A DNA stretch of 64,000 bases. Origin: Aradus depressus (lineage: Eukaryota; Arthropoda; Insecta; Hemiptera; Aradidae). Under the pieces are notes generated by a model. That model saw nothing but the letters and a program-made list of their open reading frames with translations. It was not told where the DNA came from and did not search any database. Below, in pieces: positions 62,964 through 64,000 of this stretch (position 1 is the stretch's first letter; each line of letters starts with the position of its first letter). The stretch spans positions 51,725,213-51,789,212 of the forward strand of contig OY759215.1 of assembly GCA_963662175.1 (NCBI GenBank), given 5' to 3'. The position numbers were made by a program, and so were the translations under genes.

Positions 62964-63348
62964 ATCGTCGCTTAAGCAGCAACACGGCATATCTCAATTT
63001 TGAGAGGTTTACAGGAAAGAGGAAAAATTTATTTAAAATGATTATTGTAGTAATTTTACTTTATCAACGAGTGATCCAATGTTTATTTGATCAAATATTT
63101 ATTATTTGTTTAAACCAAAAGTAATTTAATTAAAAAGGCTGGTATTCATGGTGTTGAGTTATGCGCTGCTTGCAGGTAGGGTTGAGATGTGTGGTGTTGT
63201 CTTTTTTACGTTGTTCACGCTCCTAGTGGCCGGTAGAGTGAAACTAGTAATCTGAGCTTGTTTCCCGCGAAAATACGAATCCAACGATATGCATAACTCA
63301 ATTTGGGCAAAAATAGAGTTATGCGGTGTTGCTGCTTAAGCGACGATA
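62964..63348. mobile_element. MITE with TATCGTCGC termini
   Basis: The left 'tatcgtcgcttaagcagcaa' and the complement of the right end are the same over about 41 bp with three or four mismatches. 385 bp, no frame. The right flank has TA; the left flank has CA (perhaps mutated TA). Same terminal octamer and size as 3902-4288. Confidence 0.8.
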
Positions 63349-63362
63349 TATACTATTTAATT

Positions 63363-63586
63363 GAAGGCGCGCCGGTAGCTCAGAGGTAGCGGTGCTTGTC
63401 TACTGAGCTCAAGATTGCAAGAGGTAAAAAAGCTTTAAGCACGCCGTCCTTCGGATAGGACGATAAGCAAAATGTAGGACTCCGAATGTAGAGTCGGTTT
63501 CATGTCCACCAGAGTGATGGGAGAGGGCTCCGGTAGTAGGCGATGTAACCTCGTTGTTAAAGCCCGGGCCTGAGAGTCACACTAAC
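63363..63586 (+). mobile_element. SINE-1, internally deleted
   Basis: 'gccggtagctcagaggtagc' head, deletion across the B box, 'aagcacgccgtccttcggat', shortened centre, and end 'aaagcccgggcctgagagtc'. Confidence 0.85.
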
Positions 63587-64000
63587 TAATATAATACCTA
63601 ATGTCGTAGTAAGCAAAGTAGGCCACACAAGTCTACGTAGAAAAAACATTCAATTATTGCCCTTGGATATCGAAACGAAAGAACATTTAGAACATTGTGG
63701 GTACTTGATGCTCCAGCATGTGCGGAGCAATTTATCCGACTTTCGGCCACGATGACACGTATTCGACTTAACTACCAATTTCTACGTGACTCGATAAGTT
63801 GTACGGTGCATTGACAGCCATTTTGTACTAGAAGATATTTGAAGCGACAGCAGCGGCCTGAGCTTTTTTACTTACCCATCGAATCAAGTGAATGATGATT
63901 GTTCCTTGTGTATGAATGAAAATCATAGCCTGTCGAAAGAAAAGAGGTTGAAGGAAGAGTTGGGAGTGTAGGATGGTAATTTGAAAGGGGTTCAGTCTGT
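63587..64000. other. no recognised element to the window end
   Basis: Mixed-composition DNA with no gene or repeat assigned. Confidence 0.4.

Overview
The window reads as AT-rich (about two-thirds A+T by eye), gene-poor eukaryotic DNA made almost entirely of transposable elements and their debris. An arthropod is the best guess: Jockey-, RTE- and Penelope-type retroelements, hAT and pogo/Tigger-type DNA elements, and a tRNA-derived SINE whose 3' tail is (CCTAA)n, the complement of the arthropod telomere unit TTAGG. I cannot name the species. I see no convincing host gene, rRNA, functional tRNA gene, CRISPR array or bacterial-style operon. Nearly all open frames over 60 codons are chance frames or decayed pieces of transposon proteins.

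The most interesting content is a set of fold-back insertions, each arm of which carries a minimal hammerhead ribozyme motif. Four unrelated families occur: FB1 (39403-39676, with decayed relatives near 2685, 49205 and 62787), FB2 (49346-49895), FB3 (37250-37350) and FB4 (36359-36671). All share one architecture: core CTGANGA, an extra T, a stem II opened by a G-C pair, GAAA, and a very short self-complementary stem III without a loop. FB1, FB2 and FB4 are bounded by 12-13 bp target-site duplications. Penelope-like retroelements are known to carry minimal hammerheads of this kind, and a decayed Penelope GIY-YIG endonuclease is present at 928-1263, so I infer that the fold-backs are short Penelope-type insertions.

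Other repeat families. SINE-1 (17 copies or fragments, full length 348 bp) has a tRNA head, a 14-bp hairpin, a central block resembling vertebrate V-SINE/HE1 cores, and a (CCTAA)n tail. SINE-2 has two copies, one with an A-tail and TSD. LTN, an unrecognised non-autonomous family with long inverted termini, has about 22 copies and is the most abundant element. Two 5'-truncated RTE 3' ends and a small A-tailed retro-insert sit inside LTN copies with clean TSDs. There are three hAT derivatives with 8-bp TSDs, two ~386-bp MITEs with TATCGTCG termini, a Tigger derivative with a C-terminal transposase relic, and a possible second pogo-like element.

Layout: 0-8 kb, Penelope relic, SINE-1, LTN, MITE, Jockey and RTE ends; 9-18 kb, LINE tails, an unclassified 0.8-kb repeat, RTE in LTN, Tigger; 18-33 kb, hATs, SINE-1 copies, LINE RNase H and C-terminal pieces; 33-40 kb, a 57-bp minisatellite, a LINE end and FB4/FB3/FB1; 40-49 kb, an inverted SINE-1 pair, 129-bp and 72-bp tandem arrays and the longest LTN; 49-64 kb, FB2 inside FB1, a hAT, SINE-1 copies, the second 0.8-kb repeat and a MITE. 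The elements do not form a pathway; they form a nested insertion history that TSDs allow to be read.
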